From Paenibacillus fonticola DSM 21315 (GTDB lineage Bacteria > Bacillota > Bacilli > Paenibacillales > Paenibacillaceae): DNA of 64,000 nucleotides. The stretch's first letter is position 1, and every line of letters begins with the position of its first letter. Shown here in pieces: positions 53,313 to 61,954 of this stretch. The stretch is from assembly GCF_000381905.1 (NCBI RefSeq), contig NZ_KB907251.1, positions 1 through 64,000 of the forward strand. The letters are read 5' to 3'. A program made the translations under genes and the position numbers. Below the pieces are notes generated by a model that saw nothing but the letters and a program-made list of their open reading frames with translations, did no database searches and was not told the DNA's origin.

Positions 53313-54110
53313 ATGAATCAGGATCCAGCTCAATTTATAGCCATCTGTTCAGACTCCATCGGAGAGACCGCAGAGGCGGTCGTCCGTGCCACTCTGGAGC
53401 AGTTCGAGTTGTCTAACACGGAGATCAAGAGATTTATGAACGTTCGCGATGAAGAAGGGTTAACGCGTTTAATGGAAGAGGTTTCCGAACGCGGCGGCTT
53501 TGTCGTATATACATTGGTACAGCCAGAACTAAGGGAAGCGATGCGGGAAGAAGCCGTACGGCTGAACGTTCGCGCAGTAGATATTATGGGGCCGATGATG
53601 CAGGCTTTTGTCGACACCTTCAATGATACGCCAAGGCGTACGCCAGGCCATAAGCTCGATGAGGATTATTTCCAGCGCGTGGATGCTGTGGAATTCGCCG
53701 TCAACAATGACGATGGGAAAGACGTAGGCGCCATACTTAAGGCTGATATTATAATTCTCGGAGTTTCGCGTATTTCCAAGACGCCGCTGTCCATGTTTTT
53801 GGCGCATAAAGGGAAGAAAGTGGTCAACTATCCGGTCGTGCCGGAGCTTACGCCGCCTAGCCAATTGAAAGAAGTCAGCAGTAAAAAAATAGTCGGATTA
53901 ACGATCAATGCGGAGCATTTAGTTAAAATTCGCTCGGAGCGCCTGAAAGCGATGGGACTGCCGAATGATGCGGAATACGCTTCACTGGAGCGGGTCGAAT
54001 ATGAGCTGAAATATGCCCAGGAACTATTCAACAATTTAGGCTGCTCGGTGATTGACGTTACTGACAAGGCGATCGAAGAAACCGCAGGGCTTATTATGAA
54101 GCAATTATAA
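53313..54110 (+). CDS. yqfL: Putative pyruvate, phosphate dikinase regulatory protein (PPSR, YqfL)
   Basis: The 265-residue protein belongs to the DUF299/PPSR family. The opening FIAICSDSIGETAEAVVRAT is characteristic, and a P-loop-like GVSRISKT lies at residues 150-157. Family members are bifunctional serine/threonine kinases and phosphotransferases that switch PPDK or PEP synthetase. In Bacillus YqfL acts with CcpN to control gluconeogenesis, and the pair is kept here with a gap of 13 bases. GGGAGGAATGGG precedes the ATG. Confidence 0.92.
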   Translation: MNQDPAQFIAICSDSIGETAEAVVRATLEQFELSNTEIKRFMNVRDEEGLTRLMEEVSERGGFVVYTLVQPELREAMREEAVRLNVRAVDIMGPMMQAFVDTFNDTPRRTPGHKLDEDYFQRVDAVEFAVNNDDGKDVGAILKADIIILGVSRISKTPLSMFLAHKGKKVVNYPVVPELTPPSQLKEVSSKKIVGLTINAEHLVKIRSERLKAMGLPNDAEYASLERVEYELKYAQELFNNLGCSVIDVTDKAIEETAGLIMKQL

Positions 54111-54130
54111 ATTACTTAAACAAAGATAGT

Positions 54131-54284
54131 AAAAACATCGTGATCAAAAGTGGAGTTTTTGTAGATATAAGAATGTTTAGACGACAGAGACTTGCATCCT
54201 TATATCGCAAGAAAAGCAACCATAAATGAAGGATTCGACAACATCATTGAGTAGACACCTATAAGAGCTTTTCTTAACAACCTT
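54131..54284 (+). repeat. Copy 1 of a ~155-bp direct repeat
   Basis: This copy matches 54429-54583 with only three differences: two substitutions and one inserted base. Its left end carries the same ~22-base segment as the right end of the structured element at 54299-54459. Inside it, GATATAAG pairs with CTTATATC and TAAGA pairs with TCTTA. No ORF runs through it. Confidence 0.85.
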
Positions 54285-54298
54285 TATAAAAACAAGTT

Positions 54299-54459
54299 CA
54301 AAAAGTCAACTTTTCAGCACCGAGAAGGTTGTGCGAACCTGAAGAAGGAGGAGCGGAGTGTAGGAAAAGCCTACATGAGCACCGGATTTCGAGGGTGAGT
54401 GCAAGATTCGAAGCCGAGAAACAACTTGAAAAACATCGTGATCAAAAGTGGAGTTTTTG
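54299..54459. repeat. 161-bp element with imperfect terminal inverted repeats and internal hairpins
   Basis: The left end CAAAAAGTCAACTTTTCAGC and the right end, read on the other strand, CAAAAACTCCACTTTTGATC agree at most positions. Inside are stems AGGTT/AACCT (54326-54340) and TGTAGG/CCTACA (54359-54375). There is no credible ORF. It looks like a MITE-like or structured-RNA element. Its right end overlaps the start of repeat copy 2. Confidence 0.55.
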
Positions 54460-54583
54460 TAGATATAAGAACGTTTAGGCGACAGAGACTTAGCATCCTT
54501 ATATCGCAAGAAAAGCAACCATAAATGAAGGATTCGACAACATCATTGAGTAGACACCTATAAGAGCTTTTCTTAACAACCTT
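54429..54583 (+). repeat. Copy 2 of the ~155-bp direct repeat
   Basis: See copy 1 at 54131. This copy ends 28 bases before the glpX start codon, so it forms most of the 5' leader or promoter region of glpX. Confidence 0.85.
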
Positions 54584-54611
54584 AAAAAATAACTGGGTGG
54601 AGGGAGTAAAA

Positions 54612-55586
54612 ATGGAACGTCACATAGCACTGGAATTAGCACGCATTACGGAAGCAGCAGCCCTTGAGGCAGCCCGCTGGACAGGTCGGGGGGATAAGAA
54701 TAGCGCAGATGAGGCGGCTACATTAGCTATTCGCAGTAAATTTAATTCCGTTGCTATTGACGGTACTGTAGTCATTGGTGAAGGGGAGATGGATGAAGCC
54801 CCCATGCTGTATATCGGAGAAAAAATCGGCAACCGCCGCGGTCCAAAAGTGGATATAGCCGTCGACCCTTTGGAAGGAACGGAAACGGTAGCCAACGGGC
54901 TGAACAATGCGATTTCTGTAATAGCCGCTGCTCCACAAGGCACCCTGCTTCACGCCCCGGATATTTATATGCAGAAGCTGGCGGTAGGTCCCGCACTGGC
55001 CGGACAGCTATCCCTTGATGATCCGATCGAGACGACGCTCGCCAAAGCCTCCCGCATACTGGATAAGCCGCTGGCGGATATGACGGTATCGATTCTGGAC
55101 CGGGAACGGCATTCGGCGTTGATTGATGCACTGCGCAAATCCGGCGTCCGGATCAAGCTGCTGAGCCATGGAGATGTGATGGGGGCCATTGAAGCGGCAA
55201 TGGAGAAGGAAGTCGATCTGTATGTCGGTTCGGGTGGGGCACCAGAGGGAGTACTTGCTGCTGCTGCGCTAAAATGCCTGGGCGGCGAAATGCAGGGGAG
55301 ACTGCTACCTGACGGACTCGAAGAGTACAACCGCTGCATCCGCATGGGACTCTCCAAGCCGGATCAACTGCTGCGGATGGAGGATATGATCGGCCATGAC
55401 AACGTGCTGTTCGTGGCTACCGGCGTAACGTCCGGAGAATTCCTTCAGGGTGTGCGGTATTTGCCGAAGCATAAAGCCGAGACGCATTCAGTGATCATGC
55501 ATTCCGAGAACAGAACGATTAGCTACATTCAGACAACGCATCTTTTTACGGAGCAGCTTAATTCGGTAAGCGGGGCTGCGATTTAA
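54612..55586 (+). CDS. glpX: Class II fructose-1,6-bisphosphatase
   Basis: The enzyme hydrolyses fructose 1,6-bisphosphate to fructose 6-phosphate in gluconeogenesis. The 324-residue protein carries the class II metal and substrate motifs EGEMDEAP at residues 57-64 and DPLEGT at 85-90, plus GSGGAPEGVLAAAAL. The ATG at 54612 follows GGAGGG by seven bases; the frame runs a few codons further upstream. Its neighbours ccpN and yqfL also control gluconeogenesis, so the three form a functional group, though the duplicated repeat separates them. Confidence 0.95.
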   Translation: MERHIALELARITEAAALEAARWTGRGDKNSADEAATLAIRSKFNSVAIDGTVVIGEGEMDEAPMLYIGEKIGNRRGPKVDIAVDPLEGTETVANGLNNAISVIAAAPQGTLLHAPDIYMQKLAVGPALAGQLSLDDPIETTLAKASRILDKPLADMTVSILDRERHSALIDALRKSGVRIKLLSHGDVMGAIEAAMEKEVDLYVGSGGAPEGVLAAAALKCLGGEMQGRLLPDGLEEYNRCIRMGLSKPDQLLRMEDMIGHDNVLFVATGVTSGEFLQGVRYLPKHKAETHSVIMHSENRTISYIQTTHLFTEQLNSVSGAAI

Positions 55587-55611
55587 CCCGATCAGATCGT
55601 TAAAGTCATGG

Positions 55612-55650
55612 AATAGGCTGTTTCCCCACTTTGGAGCGGCCTATTTTTTA
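55612..55650 (+). terminator. Terminator after glpX
   Basis: AATAGGC and GCCTATT pair around a ~20-base loop and are followed by T's, about 25 bases after the glpX stop. Confidence 0.75.
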
Positions 55651-55792
55651 TGCTCGGATTTTATACTCGGATATGGTCATTCCGTAGTCTGAGGAAAGCG
55701 GCCTTCGTGTATAAAAAGCGTCACAGACAGTTTGCAGTAAATGGTTTATGTTACAAGGATGGCCTAGTTTAGCATTGAAGGAGTCGTGTGAC

Positions 55793-56764
55793 ATGAAGTA
55801 TAAATCGTTAGAGCTGGAAAAGCCCATAGTCTACCAACTGGAAGGGTTGGAAATCGGTGTTACCTCCAGCTGCAACTTCCGCTGCGATTATTGCTGCGCT
55901 TACCAGAGGAACGACGGAAACAGCATCGATGCGAAGAAAATCATTCCCTTGCTGGAGCAGCTGCCGTCTTTGAAAAGAGTCAGACTGTCCGGCGGGGAAG
56001 TGACTTTAAAGTATGAAGATTGCGTCGAGGTCGTAAGCTATTGTGCGGCCCGCGGAATTCAGACTCAGCTGAATTCCAATGGCAGCCTGCTGAATGAAGA
56101 GCGGATTTGGCGGCTGGCCGCTGCGGGGTTGACGACGATCCATATCTCTTTCAATTTTACGACGGCGGAGTCGTTTTCCCAGTATTATCATATTCATCCC
56201 AGCATATATCACAAAATAAGAGACAACATCGCCATGTTCGTTTCGACCCAGGTGGATACTGTATTAGAGACGCTTCTATTCAGCGAAAATGAGCACCATA
56301 TGAAGGAAATTCATGACCACGTCTACGAGATGGGAGTCCTTACGCATGAAATCCAGAACAGCATTATCATGAATCACAGCGGGTGGAAAGCCATTGCAGC
56401 CCGGGATGCGTTAAAGCAGGCGGTCAACGAGCTTATTGCGCATAAAAAAGAAGACATGACGCTGTATTTCACCTGCATGGACCGGTTTATGACGGAGCTT
56501 GGCTTCAAGGAACAGCCTGGCGTATATTTCCCGCACTGCATCGAAGGGAAAAAGCAGCTTCACCTGCATGGCAACGGCGATATTCTCATTTCGGAGCTTT
56601 GCCATCCCGTCATTATCGGCAATATTTACAAGGGCACCTCGCTGCGAGATATCTATACAGATATGCCGGCAGCATTGAAGGATTTTCTGGACCGGGAGCC
56701 TTGTCCCGCCCGTGAAGCCTTATTTCCGTCTGGTTCCCACTCAAACAAAACGGCTATCCCTTGA
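55793..56764 (+). CDS. Radical SAM enzyme with SPASM-like C-terminus
   Basis: The [4Fe-4S] cluster motif CNFRCDYC (CX3CX2C, Cys27-31-34) is followed by the SAM-binding VRLSGGEVTLK. The C-terminal ~90 residues hold scattered cysteines and the pattern LHLHGNGDILISELCHPVII-GNI, which resembles the auxiliary-cluster (SPASM or twitch) region of peptide-modifying radical SAM enzymes. No precursor peptide is evident within 150 bases on either side, so the substrate is unknown. I chose the ATG at 55793, which has AAGGAG nine bases upstream; the frame opens earlier at 55748. A terminator overlaps its last codons. Confidence 0.85.
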   Translation: MKYKSLELEKPIVYQLEGLEIGVTSSCNFRCDYCCAYQRNDGNSIDAKKIIPLLEQLPSLKRVRLSGGEVTLKYEDCVEVVSYCAARGIQTQLNSNGSLLNEERIWRLAAAGLTTIHISFNFTTAESFSQYYHIHPSIYHKIRDNIAMFVSTQVDTVLETLLFSENEHHMKEIHDHVYEMGVLTHEIQNSIIMNHSGWKAIAARDALKQAVNELIAHKKEDMTLYFTCMDRFMTELGFKEQPGVYFPHCIEGKKQLHLHGNGDILISELCHPVIIGNIYKGTSLRDIYTDMPAALKDFLDREPCPAREALFPSGSHSNKTAIP

Positions 56765-56783
56765 TTACGCGGATAGCCGTTTT
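56747..56783. terminator. Strong hairpin terminator overlapping the radical SAM stop codon
   Basis: AAAACGGCTATCC (56747-56759) and GGATAGCCGTTTT (56771-56783) form a perfect 13-base stem with A's on one side and T's on the other. It can therefore end both the radical SAM transcript and the convergent ABC operon. Confidence 0.88.
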
Positions 56784-56827
56784 GTAATTGCGGAGCAGCG
56801 GCAGACTTGCTTTGTCCAGATCGTCCA

Positions 56828-57955
56828 TTAGGAGCGTCCGCGAATTTCCTGGCGGAGAAACAGAACGTAGGAGACGGCGAAGCAGATCAAAGTCAGCGCA
56901 ATAAGCCCCGTCACCTGTGGCCAGACGAGCAGCAGGCTTTGCCCAAAAGGCAGAGGGCTGGCAATGGCGCCATAAACCTGTTCGGTCGTCAGCGGCCCCA
57001 GGTTCCGGACCGATGGCATGAGCAAGGTCGTCGTTGCCTCGTTATAGAGTGTGTAAGGCGATATTCGGCTCAGCCACAGCATTTGGTTCTGGAAGCCGAC
57101 GAGGTCGTCGACCGTGGCCGTTCCGGCGTTTGGCGCAATGCCTTTGGCTATGAGGCTCAGAATCATATCGTAGAAGAAGCTGAAGAATAGCCATACGGAG
57201 ATTCCCGAAAGCGCCGAGGTGGCTGGCTGACGGAAACGCACCGAGAATACGATGGACAAATTAAGCCAGAATCCGATATAGAAAATAGTAATAAGCAGGA
57301 AGCTGATCATTCTCAAGAATTCCTCCAGGGTCGGAGGAATGCCTATAATAATCGTTCCCAGCGCCATGATCAGAAAGCCGAGCGTCAGGAACATCATGCT
57401 GATGACGCTAAGCGAGGCGGCGAACTTGGCGTTAAGCACGGCGTCACGGTGCAGCGGCTGGGCCATGATTCGGCTTAAGGTGCCCTTATTCCGCTCGCTG
57501 TTGATCGCGTCAAAGCCAAGTCCGATTCCGAGCAGCGGACCTAGAAATCCGATAAAGCTGATGAACGACGGCAATGTTCCATCCGATAGCGTGAACAGCT
57601 TGAGAATGATGAAATCGTTGGCCGAACTGTCCGTCTGAATAGCTTCCTGTATACTGTTCATGGCTGTATATAAGGAGGCGATGCAAGTAAGCAAAATGAT
57701 GCCGAGCAGCAGCATGAAGCGCCAGCTGCGGATATGGTCGGAGATTTCTTTGCGTACTAATACGCCAAAGGGAGAAGCTCCCCTGCGGGCAGTTTCCTTG
57801 CCCTGCCCGGATATAGAAGAACCCTTTCCCCCGTCACTGCTCTTCCCAAACGCTGTCAGGCTGCGGGGCCAATCCCGCCAGCTTTGCAGCGTTCGCTGCA
57901 AGGCGTTTTTCAGGTCAGACCTGTTGTTTTTCAAACCGGCTGTTTCGTTGCTCAC
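56828..57955 (-). CDS. ABC exporter permease of the NEW3 operon
   Basis: The ~375-residue protein has a cytoplasmic N-terminal segment, then about six membrane segments typical of ABC-2 permeases, starting near WRFMLLLGIILLTCIASLYT and ending near ALTLICFAVSYVLFL. FDAINSERNKGTLSRIMAQP is a typical cytoplasmic loop of this family. I chose GTG 57955 after GGAGGTGAAGGAC. The start lies 41 bases inside the ATPase gene, so translation is coupled. It is the last gene of a three-gene minus-strand operon. Confidence 0.85.
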   Translation of the reverse strand: MSNETAGLKNNRSDLKNALQRTLQSWRDWPRSLTAFGKSSDGGKGSSISGQGKETARRGASPFGVLVRKEISDHIRSWRFMLLLGIILLTCIASLYTAMNSIQEAIQTDSSANDFIILKLFTLSDGTLPSFISFIGFLGPLLGIGLGFDAINSERNKGTLSRIMAQPLHRDAVLNAKFAASLSVISMMFLTLGFLIMALGTIIIGIPPTLEEFLRMISFLLITIFYIGFWLNLSIVFSVRFRQPATSALSGISVWLFFSFFYDMILSLIAKGIAPNAGTATVDDLVGFQNQMLWLSRISPYTLYNEATTTLLMPSVRNLGPLTTEQVYGAIASPLPFGQSLLLVWPQVTGLIALTLICFAVSYVLFLRQEIRGRS

Positions 57956-58952
57956 GTCCTTCACCTCCTTCAAAATAGCGATGATAGATTTCGTCGAGTC
58001 CATACTGCTTCCGCTCCAGGCTGAACAAGGATACACCGGCCTCGACGAGCGTCCGGGCGATCGTATCGCTGCAATCGGTATCCGATTTGACGGCGATTTT
58101 TGTGCGGCCGTTGAACTCGGCGCCAGCTTGCCCGGCTAAGCGGTCTGGTTCATTCCCGCAGGCCGCTGGTGCGGCATGCCTTACGCCGGGGATGGCGCGA
58201 ATCCGTTCCAGCAGCCCGTCATTAAGCGGCCCGCACTCCACTGAAATTTGCAGCGGATCGTCGGCGAACAGCGTCCGGGACAAGCTAGCTACATCGCCTT
58301 CGGCAAGCAGGCGGCCGTGGACGAACAATCCGACCCGGTCGCAGATTTGCTGCACTTGATGCAGCTGATGAGAAGACAGCAGCACGGTCAAGCCTTGCTT
58401 CTCGCTTAAACTGCGAATCAAAGTGAGCAGTTCATCCATTCCTTTAGGATCGATTCCGAGCGTTGGTTCATCCAGGATGATGATTTCCGGCGCTTTGATG
58501 AGGACATCGGCCAATCCGAGACGCTGCCGCATGCCGCGGGAATAAGCCCCCGTTTTTTTGTGAGCTGCATGCTGCAGTCCTACGCTCTCCAGCAGTTGAT
58601 AGGCGCGTTCCTTGGCCTCCGCTTCCGGCACTCGGTTTAGCCGCGCCGTCAGCACCAGATTTTCCAGTCCGGTGCGATCCTCATAGAAGCCGACGTCATC
58701 CGGCAAATATCCGACCTTGCGTTTGACGGGAATCGGCTCTCTCGTCGGATCGATTCCGAGCACGTTGATGGTGCCTCCGTCAGGCTCGCTTAGTCCGAGC
58801 AGCATAAGAATCGTCGTCGATTTGCCGGCCCCGTTTGGCCCGAGCAGGCCGAAGATTTCGCCGCGCTTGATTTGCAGGGACAACTGGTCCACGGCTTTCA
58901 CGCCATTATAGCTTTTCGTCAACTCCTGAATGTCGATGACCGTCTCTGCCAC
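57915..58952 (-). CDS. ABC exporter ATP-binding protein of the NEW3 operon
   Basis: Walker A is GPNGAGKST at residues 38-46, the signature is YSRGMRQRLGLADVL and Walker B is IIILDEPTLGID. A ~100-residue C-terminal extension follows. The 345-residue protein belongs to the ABC-2 exporter ATPase class. The GTG start follows GGGAGGAG and lies two bases past the stop of the NEW3-protein gene, so the three genes are one operon. The substrate is unknown. Confidence 0.9.
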   Translation of the reverse strand: MAETVIDIQELTKSYNGVKAVDQLSLQIKRGEIFGLLGPNGAGKSTTILMLLGLSEPDGGTINVLGIDPTREPIPVKRKVGYLPDDVGFYEDRTGLENLVLTARLNRVPEAEAKERAYQLLESVGLQHAAHKKTGAYSRGMRQRLGLADVLIKAPEIIILDEPTLGIDPKGMDELLTLIRSLSEKQGLTVLLSSHQLHQVQQICDRVGLFVHGRLLAEGDVASLSRTLFADDPLQISVECGPLNDGLLERIRAIPGVRHAAPAACGNEPDRLAGQAGAEFNGRTKIAVKSDTDCSDTIARTLVEAGVSLFSLERKQYGLDEIYHRYFEGGEGREQRNSRFEKQQV

Positions 58953-58954
58953 GG

Positions 58955-60112
58955 CTATCTCCTCCCATATTTACGAATCAGATAATAAATGCCTCCAAGA
59001 ATACCCGCGATAACCAGCACTCCGATCCAGCCCCAGAGCATGGAGCCTTTCACAGCGACACGGAATTGCGCCGAGGAGCTGGACTCAGGGGATGACGCCA
59101 TCATATCGGTGGCGTAGTCTCCGGCAATCGCTTTTTTGCTGGCGGTAATTTTGGCTTCCACGCTCGTGGATTGCCCTGCGGCCAGCTTGTCGATCGTTTT
59201 TGGGTTAAAGCTGACCTCCCAATCCACCGGCGCATTCGAACTGAGGCTAATATCGGAGAGATCGGCAGTTCCCGTATTTTTGACCAGCAGGTCGATTGTC
59301 TTACTGCCGCCAGCAGTAACATCGGTGCTCAGCAATCCGCTTGACGTTGTCAGCTCCAGCCCGTAGGTGCCGGTAATGACCGCCTCCAGCTTCAGCTCGG
59401 AGGAGGTCGCCTGGTTGGAGGCGCTGACGGGAATGCTGTAACTTCCCTCCTTGACCTTCTCCGGCGGCTGAACTTTGACGGAAATCGACTGGCTGGCACC
59501 AGGCTCTACCTCTACGGAGGAGACTTGATTGTCCCCTGACGTAAACGTCACGTTCCAGCCCGGTTCCGCCTGGGCATGCAAAGCATAGTTTTGTTTGTCC
59601 GCAGTGCGGTTTTGCAGCTTGAGCGAATAAGTGAAGCTGGAATCAGAAGGACCTTGCAAATTGGCCTGATCCGTCTTCAGCTCCGTCTGGTAGATCCCTT
59701 TCTCCGTAATTTCCACCGTAAACGGCAAGCGTGCCGTGCCCGCTGTCAGCTCAAAGCGATAGGTTCCTTTGTCTATTTGCAGTGGCACTGTCACATTCAA
59801 CGTAACGGAGCTGGATTCACCGGGCTTAACGGACACTTCCTTCACGCGCCAGCCGCCGCTGTTCAGCTCGGCCGTCCAGTTCTTGGGCAAATCTTTAAGC
59901 TCCAGGGGAACCGTAACGACATCGGATGTGTTATTGATGACTTCCACGTTGTAATTCAAGGCTTCGCCAGGCGGGACGGAAATCGTGGTGTACGCCGAAT
60001 ACAGCGTGACTCCTCCGGCAGCAGATGCTGGAATTCCGCCGAACAGGCTGGCTCCTAGCACGAGCAGGAGCAGCATGCTCATAAATTTCTTTTTCCTTCC
60101 CCATGATTGCAT
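58955..60112 (-). CDS. Secreted NEW3-domain protein with C-terminal membrane anchor
   Basis: Residues 1-33 form a signal peptide with cleavage likely after PASAA. About 310 residues of beta-sandwich repeats follow, each with NNTSDVVTVPLELKDLPKNW-like or NTGTADLSDI-like segments, as in NPCBM-associated NEW3 domains. A membrane segment near residues 355-378 and the basic end IRKYGRR anchor it. Such proteins accompany ABC exporters in Gram-positive bacteria, and I infer it acts as an extracellular accessory. It is the first gene of the operon and is divergent from the ECF sigma gene. Confidence 0.85.
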   Translation of the reverse strand: MQSWGRKKKFMSMLLLLVLGASLFGGIPASAAGGVTLYSAYTTISVPPGEALNYNVEVINNTSDVVTVPLELKDLPKNWTAELNSGGWRVKEVSVKPGESSSVTLNVTVPLQIDKGTYRFELTAGTARLPFTVEITEKGIYQTELKTDQANLQGPSDSSFTYSLKLQNRTADKQNYALHAQAEPGWNVTFTSGDNQVSSVEVEPGASQSISVKVQPPEKVKEGSYSIPVSASNQATSSELKLEAVITGTYGLELTTSSGLLSTDVTAGGSKTIDLLVKNTGTADLSDISLSSNAPVDWEVSFNPKTIDKLAAGQSTSVEAKITASKKAIAGDYATDMMASSPESSSSAQFRVAVKGSMLWGWIGVLVIAGILGGIYYLIRKYGRR

Positions 60113-60342
60113 CGTTTGAACCCTCCTCTTGAAATTCGTTCATTAAGAGTACGAAAGGATGGGCCGTTTTGGATTTACCGAAAGCTTAAAAATAGTTAAA
60201 TTTTTGCTTAAAATCAGCTAAAAAGTTAATAGCAAAGCAAAAAAAACTAGGATGTTTGCTACAATATGCGTAAAGAGACGGAGCCTAATCAGGCATTAAC
60301 ACATTCTTTCAAATAATGGCTGGATCAAGGAGGGACGGGGCT

Positions 60343-60957
60343 ATGAAGGAAAGCCCTGCATTATGGCTGGCGGAGATTGCGGAAGGCTCGGCCGCTGCTT
60401 TTGGCCGTTTCTACGACGCATATGCGCCGATGGTGTACAGATTGGCCGAACATTGCATGCAGGATGCTAATGAGGCGGAGGACGTGTGCCATGACGTATT
60501 CATGGAGATTATGGAAAAGGCGGGCAGCTACGACCCCGCGCGGGGCAGCGTAGAGGCATGGCTGGCGGTGCGCACGCGCAGCCGGGCGATGGATCGCCTG
60601 CGCAAGCATCAGCGGCTGTCAGTTGCGGAGGAATGGGAGCTGGATCAAGAAACAGATATTCTTTGGAGCCGGGGAATGGAGTCCGCAGAGCTTGAAGCGC
60701 TGCGTAAATGGGAGAAAGAGCAGCTAAAGCAGGCGATGCTTGCTATTCCTCCGCTGCAGCGGATGGCGCTGCACGGAAGCTACGCCGAGGAGCTGTCACA
60801 TCGCGAGATTGCCGAGCTTATGAAGAGGCCTGTAGGAACGGTCAAGTCGTTAATCCGCTATGGCATTCGCAATTTGCGCCGCAGGCTGGAGGAAGTGAAC
60901 ATGGGCAAGCTGGAAGGGGGAATCGAGTCGCATGGACGAGATGAACTTCAGAAGTAG
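60343..60957 (+). CDS. ECF-type RNA polymerase sigma factor
   Basis: The protein of ~204 residues has sigma region 2 (FGRFYDAYAPMVYRLAEHCM, then EDVCHDVFMEIM) and region 4 (PPLQRMALHGSYAEELSHRE, then IAELMKRPVGTVKSLIRYG). I chose the ATG at 60343, which has AAGGAGGG eight bases upstream; the open frame begins 27 bases earlier. It overlaps its anti-sigma gene by 26 bases. The divergent NEW3/ABC operon is a natural candidate target for this sigma factor, but I could not identify a matching promoter motif with confidence. Confidence 0.9.
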   Translation: MKESPALWLAEIAEGSAAAFGRFYDAYAPMVYRLAEHCMQDANEAEDVCHDVFMEIMEKAGSYDPARGSVEAWLAVRTRSRAMDRLRKHQRLSVAEEWELDQETDILWSRGMESAELEALRKWEKEQLKQAMLAIPPLQRMALHGSYAEELSHREIAELMKRPVGTVKSLIRYGIRNLRRRLEEVNMGKLEGGIESHGRDELQK

Positions 60958-61783
60958 AGGCAATTTCTCGGAAGGGCTTAAAGCAGGCACAGAGCCGTGC
61001 GGCTTAATCACGGAGGAGCAGCTTGTGGATTTTGCCATGGGGCAGATGGCCCCTGAAGATCAGGCGCGCGTTCAGCAGCATCGAAGCCAGTGTCCGGCGT
61101 GCGACGCGATGATTTGCGATTGGTCCGAATTACTGGGACAGGCCGCGATCGGGACGGGGCTCGTCGATACAGCGAGCATGAGCGCAAGCCACCCTCAGCA
61201 GGAAGCTCATCCAAAGGCACCATCCCTGCCGCAACCGCCACGGCGCCTGCGCCTTCGGCTGATGGTATCGTTTAAACTGCGTTCGCTGCGCAATAAGCTG
61301 GCGGCCAATCGGAGCCGTTATATGTACGGAGCCCTTGGCGGGATAACCGTAATTATGCTTGTATGCAGTCTCTTTGCTCTTCGCTCTCACGGCTGGCCGG
61401 GAGGAGAGCAAAGCCGTCTTGAACGTGATATTTCACATCAAATCCATCTGATCCAAAGCGCCGATACGGAGCAGTACACGATTACTCCACACCCGCCTTA
61501 TTATGGGGAAGGCATAGTATGGCTGAAGCGTGAATCGGGTGAAATGCTGATCGTCGTAGACGGGCTGCGTTCTGTGGTGGAGAAAGATTATCAAATTTGG
61601 CTGCAGATGGATGACGAGGCGAGCAGTCCGGGGATTCTCCCGGTACGGCATCCCGAAGGGAAGAGTTATTACCATGGCTATGGATTCGGCGAAGCAGAAC
61701 GGCTTGTCATTAGCCTAGAGCCGAAAGGCGGGAGCAGAGTACAAACTGGGCCCGAGGCGGTATGGGTAGAGATGAGGCAGTGA
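60932..61783 (+). CDS. Membrane anti-sigma factor with zinc-finger motif
   Basis: The 283-residue protein has an N-terminal cytoplasmic part with HRSQCPACD (HxxxCxxC), the zinc-binding anti-sigma motif. One membrane segment lies at about residues 133-150 (GGITVIMLVCSLFAL), and an extracytoplasmic domain of ~130 residues follows (GEMLIVVDGLRSVVEKDYQI). The domain resembles the C-terminal part of RskA/anti-sigma-K proteins. The overlap with the sigma gene and the domain plan indicate it holds that sigma factor at the membrane until a signal releases it. Confidence 0.9.
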   Translation: MDEMNFRSRGNFSEGLKAGTEPCGLITEEQLVDFAMGQMAPEDQARVQQHRSQCPACDAMICDWSELLGQAAIGTGLVDTASMSASHPQQEAHPKAPSLPQPPRRLRLRLMVSFKLRSLRNKLAANRSRYMYGALGGITVIMLVCSLFALRSHGWPGGEQSRLERDISHQIHLIQSADTEQYTITPHPPYYGEGIVWLKRESGEMLIVVDGLRSVVEKDYQIWLQMDDEASSPGILPVRHPEGKSYYHGYGFGEAERLVISLEPKGGSRVQTGPEAVWVEMRQ

Positions 61784-61830
61784 GAGGACGTGCCAGATCT
61801 GACCTAGCACCCCTAGCTCAAAATAAGAGT

Positions 61831-61878
61831 AAAAAAGCAGCAAGACAGTGGCAAAAGCTCTGTCCTTGCTGCTTTTTT
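61831..61878 (+). terminator. Terminator after the sigma/anti-sigma operon
   Basis: AAAAAAGCAGCAAG pairs with CTTGCTGCTTTTTT around inner pairs ACAG/CTGT. The T-run is long. Confidence 0.9.
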
Positions 61879-61954
61879 ACTTGATTTTTTGACGGGAACA
61901 TGATTCTATATGAAAAAATGTCTAGTTAATAGATTAAAAGGGGAAGTCATAGTG

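Noticed and set aside
54131..54583. CRISPR array
   Set aside because: There are only two long copies of ~155 bp with one intervening element; no short regular repeats with spacers and no cas genes are present.
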